A stretch of 64,000 nt of DNA from Psychrobacillus sp. INOP01. GTDB lineage: Bacteria > Bacillota > Bacilli > Bacillales_A > Planococcaceae. The position numbers and the translations under genes were made by a program. How positions within the stretch are numbered: the stretch's first letter is position 1; the number at the start of each line of letters is the position of its first letter. The stretch is taken from assembly GCF_018140925.1 (NCBI RefSeq), contig NZ_CP073315.1:1984001-2048000 (forward strand), in the 5' to 3' direction. Shown here in pieces: positions 1 through 8,554 of this stretch. The notes beneath the pieces were generated by a model. The model worked only from the letters and a program-made list of their open reading frames with translations, did not search any database and was not told the DNA's origin.

Positions 1-104
1 AGTAATATATGTTCTGTCCCTATGGACTCATGCTTTAAGCGAATAGCTTCTTCTTGTGCTAGTTGTAATACTTTTTGAGATCTTTGTGTAAAACGATTAA
101 ACAT
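1..104 (-). CDS. clpC: ClpC ATPase, N-terminal fragment (cut by window edge)
   Basis: Only the first 34-35 codons are in the window. The protein begins [20 protein letters not shown] and continues with a segment ending GTEHILL, which is the start of the ClpC N-terminal repeat domain. ClpC is the AAA+ unfoldase that feeds arginine-phosphorylated and adaptor-delivered proteins to ClpP. The ATG shares bases with the mcsB stop codon (TGATG overlap), so translation is probably coupled. The place as fourth gene after ctsR-mcsA-mcsB is the standard Bacillales arrangement. The ATPase modules lie outside the window. Confidence 0.93.
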   Translation of the reverse strand, partial: MFNRFTQRSQKVLQLAQEEAIRLKHESIGTEHIL

Positions 105-1198
105 CATTCAGATTCCTCTCCTTTTGTTTTCTGTTTTTCTTCTTTTTGCAATCGTTCCCTTAACAGCTTCGCGCGAAACATATCCCGCTCGGAGGTGTTC
201 AGTGAAGTTCCTGCATATTTTTGCAGAAATCCTGGTTGCATAAACACCATACATTCATTCAAGATAGACATATCAACATCTTCTATTAGTCCCATATCTA
301 TTCCTAATCGCACATCTGATAGGCACCTTGCCGCTTCATCTGTCGCCATAATACGAGCAAATGATAAAGTTCCTAAAGATCGATACAGTCGATCTTCTAG
401 TGTATTGGCCGAATGCTTTAGAAGTGCATCTCGCGCTTCTCTTTCTTTTTGAATAATTTGTTCAGTAATACTTTGAAGATCGGCAAGTATGTCTTCTTCT
501 GACTTACCAAGTGTGGTTTGGTTGGATACTTGATAAACATTACCGAGCGCTTCACTACCTTCTCCGTAAATTCCTCTTACTACCATTCCTAACCTTGAAA
601 TGATGGTAACAATTCTATTCATTTGTTTCGTCATCGTTAATGCGGGTAAATGCATCATTACAGATGCACGTAAACCAGTACCTGTATTGGTAGGACAACT
701 TGTTAAATATCCAAACTGCTCGTCAAAAGCATAGGGTAATTCCTTATCTAATACACGATCTAACTCATCTGCCTGCGCATATGCTTCTTGGATTTGAAGC
801 CCCGAAAAAAGGCATTGTATACGAATATGATCCTCTTCATTGACCATCACACTAACAGATTCATCATTTGATAATAAAACCGATCCGGTCATAGGTGAGT
901 TAGCAAGCTTTGGACTGATTAAATGTTTTTCTACTAATACCTGGCGACTTAGTTCGGATACATCCTTTATATGGAAGGAAGAAAATTGCATATGCAGTTC
1001 GTCACTTGCGTCCAGTAAAGTGGCAGAAACAGATTGGTCAATTTTATGCGCCTCATCTTCTGTAAATGCTAAAGGAAAACGATAGCCATTCAGATTTCGA
1101 GCTAAACGTATTCTTGTACTCATAACAATATCCGAATGCTTTCCTTCCCCAGCCATCCAACTAGAAATTGAGTTGTCTAAAAAATGTTCAATTGACAT
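104..1198 (-). CDS. mcsB: Protein arginine kinase McsB
   Basis: McsB phosphorylates arginines on CtsR and on damaged proteins and so marks them for ClpCP. The protein (364 aa from the chosen start) has the phosphagen-kinase catalytic fold: the nucleotide-binding STRIRLARN motif at residues 27-35 and the conserved [10 protein letters not shown] segment with the catalytic-loop cysteine near residue 165. The frame is open for 17 more codons upstream, but the family starts at MSIEHFL, so the ATG at 1198 inside the end of mcsA was chosen. The gene overlaps mcsA by 11 bases and clpC by 3 bases, which fits coupled translation in the CtsR regulon. Confidence 0.95.
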   Translation of the reverse strand: MSIEHFLDNSISSWMAGEGKHSDIVMSTRIRLARNLNGYRFPLAFTEDEAHKIDQSVSATLLDASDELHMQFSSFHIKDVSELSRQVLVEKHLISPKLANSPMTGSVLLSNDESVSVMVNEEDHIRIQCLFSGLQIQEAYAQADELDRVLDKELPYAFDEQFGYLTSCPTNTGTGLRASVMMHLPALTMTKQMNRIVTIISRLGMVVRGIYGEGSEALGNVYQVSNQTTLGKSEEDILADLQSITEQIIQKEREARDALLKHSANTLEDRLYRSLGTLSFARIMATDEAARCLSDVRLGIDMGLIEDVDMSILNECMVFMQPGFLQKYAGTSLNTSERDMFRAKLLRERLQKEEKQKTKGEESE

Positions 1199-1733
1199 CA
1201 GTTTGGTCACCTCCTGTAGAAAGTTGATTTTCCAAATCTCTGGCTTCATCTCTCAGCTTTGCGGCTTCCTCAAAACTTTCAGTGTCAATCGCATCTTTCA
1301 TTTGAGAGCGAATCGCTTCTATACGTTTTTTTATAGCAATTTTTTCCCCTAGCGCACCTGGAGCCTTTCCAATATGCTTCGTATTTCCATTATGAAGTCT
1401 CTTAAATACATTAGGTAACTGTGGACGGAAACTGTTGTAGCAATTTGCGCAACCAAATTTCCCTTCGTCTAAAAACCGCTGAATTGACCAGCCACATTCA
1501 TCGCATACTATCATGTTTTTTTGTTGTTTATGTTGCATTGGTTGTTGTTCTGTTTGACTAAACCAGTTCGATAATAGCTGATGTAGAGATAATGGGTCTT
1601 GTTTGTACTCTACATAAAACGGGTGGAGGCTATTTGCACAGACCTCACAATAATGTCTTTCAAAGTGTTCACCATTATGCACTTGGGTAACCGTTACTTT
1701 CGCTGGTCTTTGTTTACAATTTTCACAAATCAC
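1188..1733 (-). CDS. mcsA: McsA, zinc-binding activator of McsB
   Basis: This 181-aa protein carries two pairs of CxxC zinc sites in its N-terminal half (CENC and CEVC near residues 3-32, then CDEC and CANC near 79-98) and a UVR-type coiled motif at the C-terminus (FEEAAKLRDEARDLENQL, about residues 154-171). Both are hallmarks of McsA, which binds and activates the McsB kinase and modulates CtsR. It lies 17 bp after ctsR and overlaps mcsB. The ATG at 1733 gives the CENC motif at the expected distance from the N-terminus. Confidence 0.95.
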   Translation of the reverse strand: MICENCKQRPAKVTVTQVHNGEHFERHYCEVCANSLHPFYVEYKQDPLSLHQLLSNWFSQTEQQPMQHKQQKNMIVCDECGWSIQRFLDEGKFGCANCYNSFRPQLPNVFKRLHNGNTKHIGKAPGALGEKIAIKKRIEAIRSQMKDAIDTESFEEAAKLRDEARDLENQLSTGGDQTDVN

Positions 1734-1750
1734 CTTTCAACACACCCCGT

Positions 1751-2224
1751 TCATTTTTCACTTTTTTCATATTTTAACGTTAATAACATGGCACATAATA
1801 TACGTGATCGTAGTTCATCTCTTGCTGGTAGAGGAATGGCTAGAGTAGTTCGATTTAAAGCTGCTAAAATGAGTTTTGCTTCACGCTTAGAAATAACATC
1901 CTCGTCTATTAACCGAAAAACGATATCTTCCGTTACGGATTCAGAAGCCCCATTTTCTAGTGTTTGTATAATATGCTCTATTAAATCAGCCTTCGTATGA
2001 GCTCGAACGCGGAGGATTCGAATATATCCACCTCCACCTCGTTTACTTTCTACCAAGTATCCGCGATCTTGGGTAAATCGAGTATTGATTACATAATTTA
2101 TTTGAGATGGGACGCACTGAAATTTTTCTGCAATTTCACTTCGCTTAATTTCAATTTGTTCCTTACTTCCTTCTTCTATAATAGCCTTCAAATAACCTTC
2201 AATTATGTCAGATATATTTTTCAC
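1751..2224 (-). CDS. ctsR: CtsR, class III stress gene repressor
   Basis: CtsR represses clp genes by binding tandem heptamers. The protein shows the family signature of the winged-helix DNA-binding domain (FQCVPSQINYVINTRFT, then a glycine-rich wing, SKRGGGGYIRI). I chose the GTG at 2224 (157 aa), which gives the usual N-terminus MKNISDIIEGYL behind a GAGGTGA ribosome site; an ATG six codons upstream (2242) is possible but has no clear ribosome site. A CtsR-type operator lies immediately upstream, so the gene represses itself. The C-terminal half carries the McsB-sensitive regulatory domain. Confidence 0.94.
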   Translation of the reverse strand: MKNISDIIEGYLKAIIEEGSKEQIEIKRSEIAEKFQCVPSQINYVINTRFTQDRGYLVESKRGGGGYIRILRVRAHTKADLIEHIIQTLENGASESVTEDIVFRLIDEDVISKREAKLILAALNRTTLAIPLPARDELRSRILCAMLLTLKYEKSEK

Positions 2225-2250
2225 CTTCTCACCTCTTCTCATAAACTGAC

Positions 2251-2298
2251 TTTGACTAACTTTGACTATATTATAACTAGAATTTTTCGCATGTGCAA
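2251..2298 (-). promoter_or_regulatory. ctsR operon promoter with CtsR operator
   Basis: On the minus strand a TATAAT box (2275-2270) sits 17 bp from a TTGCAC -35 (2298-2293). Just downstream are two direct heptamers AGTCAAA (2267-2261 and 2257-2251) separated by three bases, matching the CtsR consensus (A/G)GTCAAA-NAN-(A/G)GTCAAA. Their position over the start site fits repression. The -35 is weak. Confidence 0.85.
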
Positions 2299-2324
2299 TT
2301 GATACGATTTGCCCTTAAAAAGAA

Positions 2325-2355
2325 GAAAAAAACTACAAACAGTCGTTTGTAGTTT
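2325..2355 (-). terminator. Terminator of the GNAT gene
   Basis: An 11-bp perfect inverted repeat (AAACTACAAAC and its complement, four-base loop) is followed on the minus strand by a T-run. It ends the transcript of the acetyltransferase gene and separates it from the ctsR promoter. Confidence 0.85.
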
Positions 2356-2382
2356 AGGATATATTAAAATGAATATTCTTAT

Positions 2383-2847
2383 TCAATAAATCTTTTTTCC
2401 CTCGTATGTTAGTTGTGTTATATAGAAATCCGGTTCTATTTCAATATCCTCTAATTTCTTAAAATTATGTCTCTCATATAATGTGATTGCAGGTATATTT
2501 TTTGCACCAGTTGATACAACTACCTTTTTTTCGCTAGCTTTGACATTCAATAGATAAGTTAATAACTCCGATGCAATCCCTTTTCGAAAATGATTAGGAT
2601 CTACTACAAGTCTACAAATATCAATTAGTTCATCTGTATCTTCATAAGAAATAAAACCCATCATTTTCGAGCCATCTAACTTCCCAAGAAATAGTTCTCT
2701 GGATTTCCTTATATCTTTTACAGTATCCAAAAGCTGTGGAATCCCATCAAACCCGATTAAATCAGCTTCTACTTTATATGCTGGTAATTGAATCGATAAA
2801 ATGCTTTCCGCGACTTTTGCATCCTCGTTATTGACTAATTGAATCAT
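2383..2847 (-). CDS. GNAT family N-acetyltransferase
   Basis: This 154-aa protein has the GNAT acetyl-CoA pyrophosphate-binding motif A, RKGIASELL (about residues 93-101), preceded by a beta-strand ICRLVVDP, and a C-terminal LYERHNFKKL segment typical of motif B. Such enzymes transfer an acetyl group from acetyl-CoA to an amine on a small molecule or protein; the substrate cannot be read from the sequence. It lies 20 bp after the rsgA-like gene on the same strand and shares its terminator, so the two may be co-transcribed. Confidence 0.85.
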   Translation of the reverse strand: MIQLVNNEDAKVAESILSIQLPAYKVEADLIGFDGIPQLLDTVKDIRKSRELFLGKLDGSKMMGFISYEDTDELIDICRLVVDPNHFRKGIASELLTYLLNVKASEKKVVVSTGAKNIPAITLYERHNFKKLEDIEIEPDFYITQLTYEGKKIY

Positions 2848-2867
2848 CCTTTACCTCATATCTAAAA

Positions 2868-3923
2868 TTAAATTTTCTTTTTATAATTATTTCGTTGAGA
2901 TTTCGTAATTTGCTTCCATTTATTCGTTTCAGCTTTTTTAGCTACTGCATCATTTTTTCGATCGATATGTGCAAGTTCTCTCATTAGTTTTACATAGCTT
3001 TTATAGCGTTCTTGTTTAAGCGCACCCGTGTAAATAGCCTCTTGAATAGAACAGCCCGGCTCTTTTACATGCTGACAATCACGAAACCGGCACGCTAATG
3101 CAAGCTCTTCGATATCCTGAAAGCTAGCACTAACTCCATCACTCGTATCCCAAAGTTGAAACTCCCTCATACCAGGTGTATCGATTAATAAGCCACCTTC
3201 CGGTAACAGCGTTAGCTCTCTATGCGTGGTCGTATGACGTCCCTTACTATCATCTTCTCTTATATCATTTACAGTCATTACCTCTACGCCTGACAAGGCG
3301 TTAATCAAAGAAGATTTCCCAACTCCAGAAGATCCTAGAAGTGCGCCCGTTTTATGTGCTGCCAATAGATTTCCTAGACGATTAATACCCTCGCCTGTAA
3401 CACTACTCACTGCAAATATGTCTACACCAAATGCAATAGCTTCCACTTCTTTTATATAATATTCTAGGTCATCACAGGCATCTTTTTTCGTTAACACCAC
3501 AACAGGTGTCGCTCCTGAATCCCATGCAGCCAATAAATATCTCTCTAACCTACGGACATTGAAGTCATGATTGAGCGACATCACTAGAAATACATAATCA
3601 ACGTTAACTGCAATCAGTTGAATCTCCGTCGTCAATCCCGCCATTTTCCTCGAGAACTGAGAGCTGCGAGGAAGCACTTCGTGAATGATTCCTTTTTCCT
3701 CGCCAGGCATTTGTTCAAGAACTACCCAGTCTCCAACTGCCGGAAATGCTTCCCTACCATGATCAAACTTAAATTTCCCAGAAAGTGAGCTTAGTAACTC
3801 CCCTTCGTTGGTCATGACTTTATATAAATTTTTATGTTCCAGTAGCACTCGACCCGCAATTCCATTACCCGCTATTTTTTCTTCCCAATTACTATTCCAA
3901 CCATATTGTTCGATTAAATTCAA
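2868..3923 (-). CDS. rsgA: RsgA-type ribosome-associated GTPase (probable paralogue)
   Basis: RsgA enzymes are circularly permuted GTPases that act in late assembly of the 30S subunit. The order of motifs fits: an N-terminal OB-fold, G4 TKKD at 145-148, then the P-loop GSSGVGKSS at 197-205 and G3 DTPG at 248-251, followed by the zinc site C278-x4-C283-x-H285-x5-C291. The start is a TTG behind a strong AGGAGG. Housekeeping RsgA usually lies near prkC/rpe; this copy stands alone with a GNAT gene, so it may be a second paralogue. Upstream is a leader ORF and terminator suggesting that expression is conditional. Confidence 0.88.
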   Translation of the reverse strand: MNLIEQYGWNSNWEEKIAGNGIAGRVLLEHKNLYKVMTNEGELLSSLSGKFKFDHGREAFPAVGDWVVLEQMPGEEKGIIHEVLPRSSQFSRKMAGLTTEIQLIAVNVDYVFLVMSLNHDFNVRRLERYLLAAWDSGATPVVVLTKKDACDDLEYYIKEVEAIAFGVDIFAVSSVTGEGINRLGNLLAAHKTGALLGSSGVGKSSLINALSGVEVMTVNDIREDDSKGRHTTTHRELTLLPEGGLLIDTPGMREFQLWDTSDGVSASFQDIEELALACRFRDCQHVKEPGCSIQEAIYTGALKQERYKSYVKLMRELAHIDRKNDAVAKKAETNKWKQITKSQRNNYKKKI

Positions 3924-3999
3924 TTTAACTTCCTCCTAATTTCCGTTTGAATAAAAGCACAAGCTGCACATTGATGGCAGCTATTGCTAGACAATAAAA

Positions 4000-4033
4000 A
4001 AACCATGACTGCACGAATCAGCAGTCATGGTTT
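4000..4033 (-). terminator. Attenuator-type terminator upstream of rsgA
   Basis: A perfect 13-bp stem (AAACCATGACTGC with its complement, eight-base loop TGATTCGT) is followed on the minus strand by seven T. It lies after the 21-codon leader ORF and 77 bp before rsgA. The loop plus left arm is nearly complementary to codons 8-15 of the leader ORF (plus-strand 4099-4108 against 4012-4021 is a perfect 10-bp match, with further CT and CATGA matches), so a competing antiterminator can form. Confidence 0.8.
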
Positions 4034-4064
4034 CCCGGCCATTAGTAAAGAAGCATATATCTGG

Positions 4065-4130
4065 TTAGAGACATACAGAGTGGGACATCATGAACTTACT
4101 GATTCGTGGATACGTATATACATTTGCCAT
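4065..4130 (-). CDS. 21-aa leader peptide ORF before rsgA
   Basis: The ORF runs ATG at 4130 to TAA at 4065 and encodes a 21-residue peptide starting MANVYTYPRISK and ending SHSVCL. It has a strong ribosome site, AAAGGAGTGAGG, 7-9 bases before the ATG, and the promoter lies only about 30 bases upstream, so the transcript starts almost at the ribosome site. A terminator follows 31 bases after the stop. This is the layout of a translated attenuator. No membrane segment or known family was recognised. A free-standing toxin or signalling peptide is an alternative, but the base complementarity to the terminator favours a leader. Confidence 0.7.
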   Translation of the reverse strand: MANVYTYPRISKFMMSHSVCL

Positions 4131-4161
4131 AATGCCTCACTCCTTTCTTTAAGTTATTTTC

Positions 4162-4191
4162 AGAATACTACAAGTATTAGCAATCCGTCAA
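4162..4191 (-). promoter_or_regulatory. Promoter of the rsgA leader transcript
   Basis: On the minus strand TTGACG (4191-4186) and TATTCT (4167-4162) are separated by 18 bp. The predicted start is about 25 bases before the leader ORF. Confidence 0.65.
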
Positions 4192-4238
4192 CATATAATT
4201 ATGCAAGTTGCCATTTTGAATGTTGGTACTTTATAATA

Positions 4239-4395
4239 CTGATGATTTTCGTTTCATGCGGACGCTTTACGCGGGCGAGGTCGAGGTCGAGCCTCCTCGG
4301 GACAGTATGATGCTAATTACAAATTGTCTACACACGTTTTGGAATTCTCAGCCTTCGTTTCTATGATTGCTCCCTGCGGGGTCAATAAAGCGAGT
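4239..4395. repeat. Degenerate dispersed intergenic repeat (family A)
   Basis: The first 40 bases match the element at 49403 at about 36 positions (shared core GCGGACGCTTT-CGCGGG). GC content is higher than in the neighbouring intergenic DNA. The right half is decayed: only short pieces such as CTCCCTGCGGGG recall the far end of the 49403 copy. No ORF with a ribosome site is present. The rest of this gap (4396-4504) holds a short inverted repeat, AAGGC/GCCTT, with a T-run on the minus strand that may terminate ykfD. Confidence 0.6.
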
Positions 4396-4504
4396 AGAAA
4401 TCGACAAAAAAACCAGAAATAGAAGGCTTAAGTGCCTTTACACAAAATGAACAATCTTCTTTAAAAGTGATTTCTCCCTCAACAATATAATATAAAGAAG
4501 TCTA

Positions 4505-5464
4505 TTAATTATAAAGATGACATGCCACAAAATGACCGGGCTCTTGCTCCTTCCAAGACGGTTTTTCTTCCGTACAAATGGACATAGCGTGTGCACATCT
4601 TGTACGAAACACACAACCAGAAGGTGGATTAATCGGGCTCGGTAGCTCTCCTTGCAATAGAATACGTTCCCGTGATTCCTCTATATCAGGGTCTGGAATT
4701 GGAATTGCTGATAACAAAGCCTTTGTATACGGGTGCAGTGGATCTTCATATAATTGGTTACTCGTGGTCAGTTCTACCATATGTCCCAGATACATGACCC
4801 CTATTCGGTCAGAGATATACTTGACCATCGACAAATCATGCGCAATAAACAAATAGGTAAGATTTTTTTCTTTTTGTAGCCGTTGGAGTAGCTTCACTAC
4901 TTGCGCTTGAACCGACACATCTAAAGCAGAAATAGGCTCATCCGCTATGATAAACTCCGGATCTAATGCTAGTGCCCGAGCTATACCAATTCGTTGGCGT
5001 TGCCCTCCAGAAAATTCATGAGGATAGCGATTAGCATGGTCTCTGTTCAGTCCAACATCCTCTAGTAATTCATACACTCTTGCCTTTAACTCTTCCTTTT
5101 TATATAGTTTATGTATTTCCATCGGTTCTGCAATAATTTCAAACACAGTGGAACGGGGGTTTAAAGATGCATAAGGATCCTGGAAGATCATTTGCATCTT
5201 TTTCAAGTACCCTGTTCTTTCTTTGTCACTCATCTCATGCACATTTTTATCTTCAAACAGAACTTTTCCCTCTGTTCTATTGTACAATCCTAAAATAGTT
5301 CGACCTGCGGTGGATTTGCCACAACCTGATTCTCCTACTAAACCGAATGTTTCTCCTTTGATAATATCAAAACTTATCCCATCAACCGCCTTTAATGTCT
5401 CCCCATGTCCAATGTCAAAATGGCGTTTCAAATCTTGAACAGATAATAGAACTTTTTCCGTCAT
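4505..5464 (-). CDS. ykfD: Peptide ABC transporter ATP-binding protein (YkfD/OppF type)
   Basis: This 319-aa ATPase has Walker [10 protein letters not shown] near residue 43, the signature LSGGQ-like SGGQRQRIGIARALA near 155, Walker B EFIIADEP and the H-loop HDLSMV. The C-terminal oligopeptide-transporter extension with a CVFRTRC cysteine cluster is typical of OppF/DppF proteins. It is the last gene of the dppABCDE-ykfABCD run, the same place as ykfD in B. subtilis, and supplies the second ATPase to pair with DppD. It follows ykfC by 11 bp behind a G-rich ribosome site. Confidence 0.92.
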   Translation of the reverse strand: MTEKVLLSVQDLKRHFDIGHGETLKAVDGISFDIIKGETFGLVGESGCGKSTAGRTILGLYNRTEGKVLFEDKNVHEMSDKERTGYLKKMQMIFQDPYASLNPRSTVFEIIAEPMEIHKLYKKEELKARVYELLEDVGLNRDHANRYPHEFSGGQRQRIGIARALALDPEFIIADEPISALDVSVQAQVVKLLQRLQKEKNLTYLFIAHDLSMVKYISDRIGVMYLGHMVELTTSNQLYEDPLHPYTKALLSAIPIPDPDIEESRERILLQGELPSPINPPSGCVFRTRCAHAMSICTEEKPSWKEQEPGHFVACHLYN

Positions 5465-5475
5465 GTAAATCCCCC

Positions 5476-6399
5476 CTAAACGGCATATCTTCTAACTGCA
5501 CAAATTTCCTTTTCTAGCTTAGATCCTGCTAGCACTAAAATTTCAACTGTTTTCCCAGTTGAATGCGAATGCAAAAGCTGTCCATTCCCATAATAAAACC
5601 CAACATGCCTAACAGGTCCAGTCCCTTCATCATTTGCAAAAAATAGTAAATCTCCCTTTTTCCAAAGAGAAGGATCTTGTATAGATATTCCTTCTCCCGT
5701 TTTTGCTTGGTCACTTGCATCTCTAGGAATTATATACCCACAAGCTTTCAACATATTGTACGAAAAACCCGAACAATCATAACCATATGGAGACATACCA
5801 CCCCAAAGGTAAGGCAAGTCTAGATAATTTTCTCCTAAAGCAACTGCCTCTTCTGCAAATCTCTTTGGAAGCTGCTCCAAAGAAGGTGCAAATTGAGCAT
5901 GTGTTTTCGATAATAACGCTTTACCATGCGGAGTATGAACGGTATAAAATACCTCATCCTCTGACATTATTGGTAGAATAGTATTAAAAGGTAAAACGAG
6001 TAACGGATTATGCTGTAAATCCCATAGCTGAGCTTTTGCAGACGAAACTCGAGCAATACCTTTAAAATCCACTTGCTCAGCCGGCTGTATTTGCGATAGC
6101 GGAATCCATCCTGGATAACCACGACTATCTTTTTTGGAGGGCTGCCAAATAGCAACAACTTTTGCCCATTCCCCTTCTATCGTCTCCACAAGCACTGGCT
6201 CTCCGTAAAGAATTTGCGTTTGCACACGGTTTTCATTACATAACGCTAGCCTTTCTTTGTATGGTAGTGCCTCAAGCCATTCCACCAATAACACAGGATT
6301 TGAGATCCCTGGGTCATCTATCTCTCTAGCAGAATTAGGTTCTGTCCAAATAGTTCCTACCTTTACAGCACAAACCCATTCTTTCGTTTCAACTGGCAT
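5476..6399 (-). CDS. ykfC: Gamma-D-glutamyl-L-diamino acid endopeptidase (NlpC/P60, YkfC type)
   Basis: YkfC trims murein peptides by cutting after D-Glu, working in the cytoplasm on imported fragments. The 307-aa protein has two SH3-like domains (to about residue 170) and a C-terminal NlpC/P60 domain with the catalytic cysteine at C209 (YDCSGF) and histidine at H265 (RHVGFYYG), with a second histidine near 277-279. No signal peptide is seen, in agreement with a cytosolic role. It sits between ykfB and ykfD, which completes the order known from B. subtilis. Confidence 0.92.
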   Translation of the reverse strand: MPVETKEWVCAVKVGTIWTEPNSAREIDDPGISNPVLLVEWLEALPYKERLALCNENRVQTQILYGEPVLVETIEGEWAKVVAIWQPSKKDSRGYPGWIPLSQIQPAEQVDFKGIARVSSAKAQLWDLQHNPLLVLPFNTILPIMSEDEVFYTVHTPHGKALLSKTHAQFAPSLEQLPKRFAEEAVALGENYLDLPYLWGGMSPYGYDCSGFSYNMLKACGYIIPRDASDQAKTGEGISIQDPSLWKKGDLLFFANDEGTGPVRHVGFYYGNGQLLHSHSTGKTVEILVLAGSKLEKEICAVRRYAV

Positions 6400-6410
6400 T
6401 TTTTAGCCTC

Positions 6411-7493
6411 CTAATCCAAATTCACATGTACAATCCCTAATCCTGGTTCATTGGAAAACGTCATATTACTTTTTTCATAGATAACTCCACCGACTATTAA
6501 ATCATTATCCAGCATCAAAGGTGCATCAAAATCGAAATATCGAATATTCGGCTGACTAGCAGCAAAATGAGCTGCAGCAGTAATGCCTAATTTCGTTTCA
6601 ATCATACTGCCTACCATACATTCCACGCCATTCGCCTCTGCAAGTGTATTTATTTTTTGTGCGTGATAAATGCCCCCTGATTTCATTAGCTTTATATTGA
6701 TCAAATCAGCAGCTCGCATTTTTAGAACTTGTTTAGCATCCTGTACAGAAAAAACACTTTCATCCGCCATAATTGGAGTATACGTATAATCGGTAACATA
6801 CTTTAGCCCTTCTAGATCCCAAGAAGGCACTGGTTGCTCTACAAATTCGATGGATAGACCTGCATCCTCCATCAAACCGATTGCTTTTACCGCCTCTTTC
6901 GCGTTCCACCCTTGGTTAGCATCGAGTCTTAACTTTGGCGTCATTCCCACACGTTTTCGAATAGTACGAATACGTTCGATATCATCTTTTATTTCACCTA
7001 TACCTACCTTGACCTTTAGAACTTCAAATCCATCCTTTATATACCGTTCCGCATCGTCCGCCATCTCGGTAGGGTCATTCACACTAACTGTAAAATCAGT
7101 TTCTAGCGTATCTCGATACCCTCCTAAAAACTGATATAAAGGAAGACCTGCATATTTAGCAAGTATGTCATGAATAGCCATGTCTACTGCAGCTTTAGCA
7201 CTCGTATTTCTAACTAACGCTGTGTTTAGTTTCTGAAATACCTGCTCACTTTGTAAAATGTTCATACCAATTAACTGAGGAGCTATTATTTCGTTAATAG
7301 CGTATCGGATACTATCCATCGACTCTCCAGTAATAACATGTGTCGGTGGAGCCTCTCCATAACCGACTATTCCATCACTCATAGTAATAGTCACATACAC
7401 CGAGTATGCCGTTGTCACTGTTCGTAAAGCAGTTTTAAAAGGTTTAGTCAGAGGAATCGCGACATCAAATGTTTCAATCGATTTTATATACAA
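6411..7493 (-). CDS. ykfB: L-Ala-D/L-Glu epimerase (YkfB type)
   Basis: An enolase-superfamily enzyme of 360 aa. The muconate-lactonising subgroup motifs are present: the catalytic lysines in LKVKVG, metal ligands in LRLDANQGW, VEQP and ADES, and the second catalytic lysine in INIKLMKSGG. It converts L-Ala-D-Glu from murein to L-Ala-L-Glu so that it can be hydrolysed. The start is a TTG behind GGGGGAGAG. The gene lies 12 bp from ykfA and 11 bp from ykfC in the peptide operon. Confidence 0.92.
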   Translation of the reverse strand: MYIKSIETFDVAIPLTKPFKTALRTVTTAYSVYVTITMSDGIVGYGEAPPTHVITGESMDSIRYAINEIIAPQLIGMNILQSEQVFQKLNTALVRNTSAKAAVDMAIHDILAKYAGLPLYQFLGGYRDTLETDFTVSVNDPTEMADDAERYIKDGFEVLKVKVGIGEIKDDIERIRTIRKRVGMTPKLRLDANQGWNAKEAVKAIGLMEDAGLSIEFVEQPVPSWDLEGLKYVTDYTYTPIMADESVFSVQDAKQVLKMRAADLINIKLMKSGGIYHAQKINTLAEANGVECMVGSMIETKLGITAAAHFAASQPNIRYFDFDAPLMLDNDLIVGGVIYEKSNMTFSNEPGLGIVHVNLD

Positions 7494-7505
7494 TCTTCTC
7501 TCCCC

Positions 7506-8429
7506 CTATTCCACTCCAGGTAAAATTGTTAGAGATAGGTTATTCGCATCCAATTCCGCTTCCATTCCAAGCGGAACTGCAAAATGAGGCTCGCAATGTC
7601 CTATTTTAAATCCTTTCACCGCAGGCTTACCTAATTTACCAATATAATGATCAAACACTTCGTCTAAAGACAAAGTAACCGGTCTTTTTTTAGGTTCTGC
7701 ATCACTAAAATCTCCAATGACAAACCCAGCCGCTGCATCTAAAATACCAGCTTGGCGAAGTTGGTTAAGCATACCATCGACTTTGTAAGGCTCTTCCCCC
7801 ACATCTTCTATAAAGAGAAGTTTTCCTTTTGTGTTTACCTCATATTTCGTGCCTACACCATTAGCTAGTAGTGATAAATTACCTCCTGTCAGCTCTCCTC
7901 TGATGACTCCGGGAGAAACTTGTGTCAAAGGAGAGATTGCTTCGGTATAATATAGCTCCATCGGATTAAACAACTGCTGAAACATTTTTTTGGATAGCTC
8001 GGAGAATGTATCCTTTCCCACATCCGAGGCTAACATTGGTCCATGAAAGGTAACGATATCGGAATATAGATTCATCCCTGTATGTAGAAAGGTAATATCG
8101 GAGTAACCCCAAAAAACTTTTGGATTCTCATGCATCAATTGAAAATCGACTTGATCTGTATAACGCGCAGAACCATAGCCTCCACCAGCACAAATAATTC
8201 CTGCGATATCCGGGTTAGCGAACATTTCATGTAAATCTTCTAAACGTTCCTCATCAGTACCAGCTAAATAACCATGTACATTATCTACACTTTTGCCTAG
8301 TTTATAAGACAAGCCAAGCTCCTCTAAAAAAGCAAAAGAACGCTTTAAGTTTTCTAAATTTGGTGGACTGGAAGGAGCAATAATTCCAATAGTATCTCCT
8401 TTTTGCAATCGTTTCGGACGAATTTTCAT
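7506..8429 (-). CDS. ykfA: Muramoyl-tetrapeptide LD-carboxypeptidase (S66, YkfA type)
   Basis: S66 peptidases remove the terminal D-alanine from tetrapeptides. Motifs include the N-terminal GDTIGIIAPSSPP, the nucleophile segment GYSDIT (Ser near residue 110) and the C-terminal KIGHCEPHFAVPLG with the catalytic histidine. The frame is open 33 codons further upstream, but the ATG at 8429 follows AAAGGAG at a good distance and gives the normal 307-aa protein. It is separated from the upstream binding-protein gene by 125 bp containing a hairpin, so the ykf half may be expressed at a lower level. Confidence 0.92.
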   Translation of the reverse strand: MKIRPKRLQKGDTIGIIAPSSPPNLENLKRSFAFLEELGLSYKLGKSVDNVHGYLAGTDEERLEDLHEMFANPDIAGIICAGGGYGSARYTDQVDFQLMHENPKVFWGYSDITFLHTGMNLYSDIVTFHGPMLASDVGKDTFSELSKKMFQQLFNPMELYYTEAISPLTQVSPGVIRGELTGGNLSLLANGVGTKYEVNTKGKLLFIEDVGEEPYKVDGMLNQLRQAGILDAAAGFVIGDFSDAEPKKRPVTLSLDEVFDHYIGKLGKPAVKGFKIGHCEPHFAVPLGMEAELDANNLSLTILPGVE

Positions 8430-8509
8430 TTGTAATTTCTCCTTTATGATGAAAGCCTTGATAAACCAACTCACAGCAAATTTTAACATAGTTACTATGA
8501 AAGAAAAGG

Positions 8510-8531
8510 GCGGTACCAAAAGAGGCACCGC
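8510..8531 (-). terminator. Intercistronic hairpin after the binding-protein gene
   Basis: GCGGTGCC and GGTACCGC pair (one G-T wobble) around a six-base loop, followed on the minus strand by CCTTTTCTTT. It lies 23 bp after the dppE stop. Such partial terminators or stabilisers after binding-protein genes often keep that mRNA more abundant than downstream genes. Confidence 0.6.
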
Positions 8532-8554
8532 AGTCTTTCTATAATCGCTTGCTG

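Noticed and set aside
1599-2000. 133-aa plus-strand ORF
   Set aside because: It lies across mcsA and ctsR on the opposite strand; both those genes are secure by family match.
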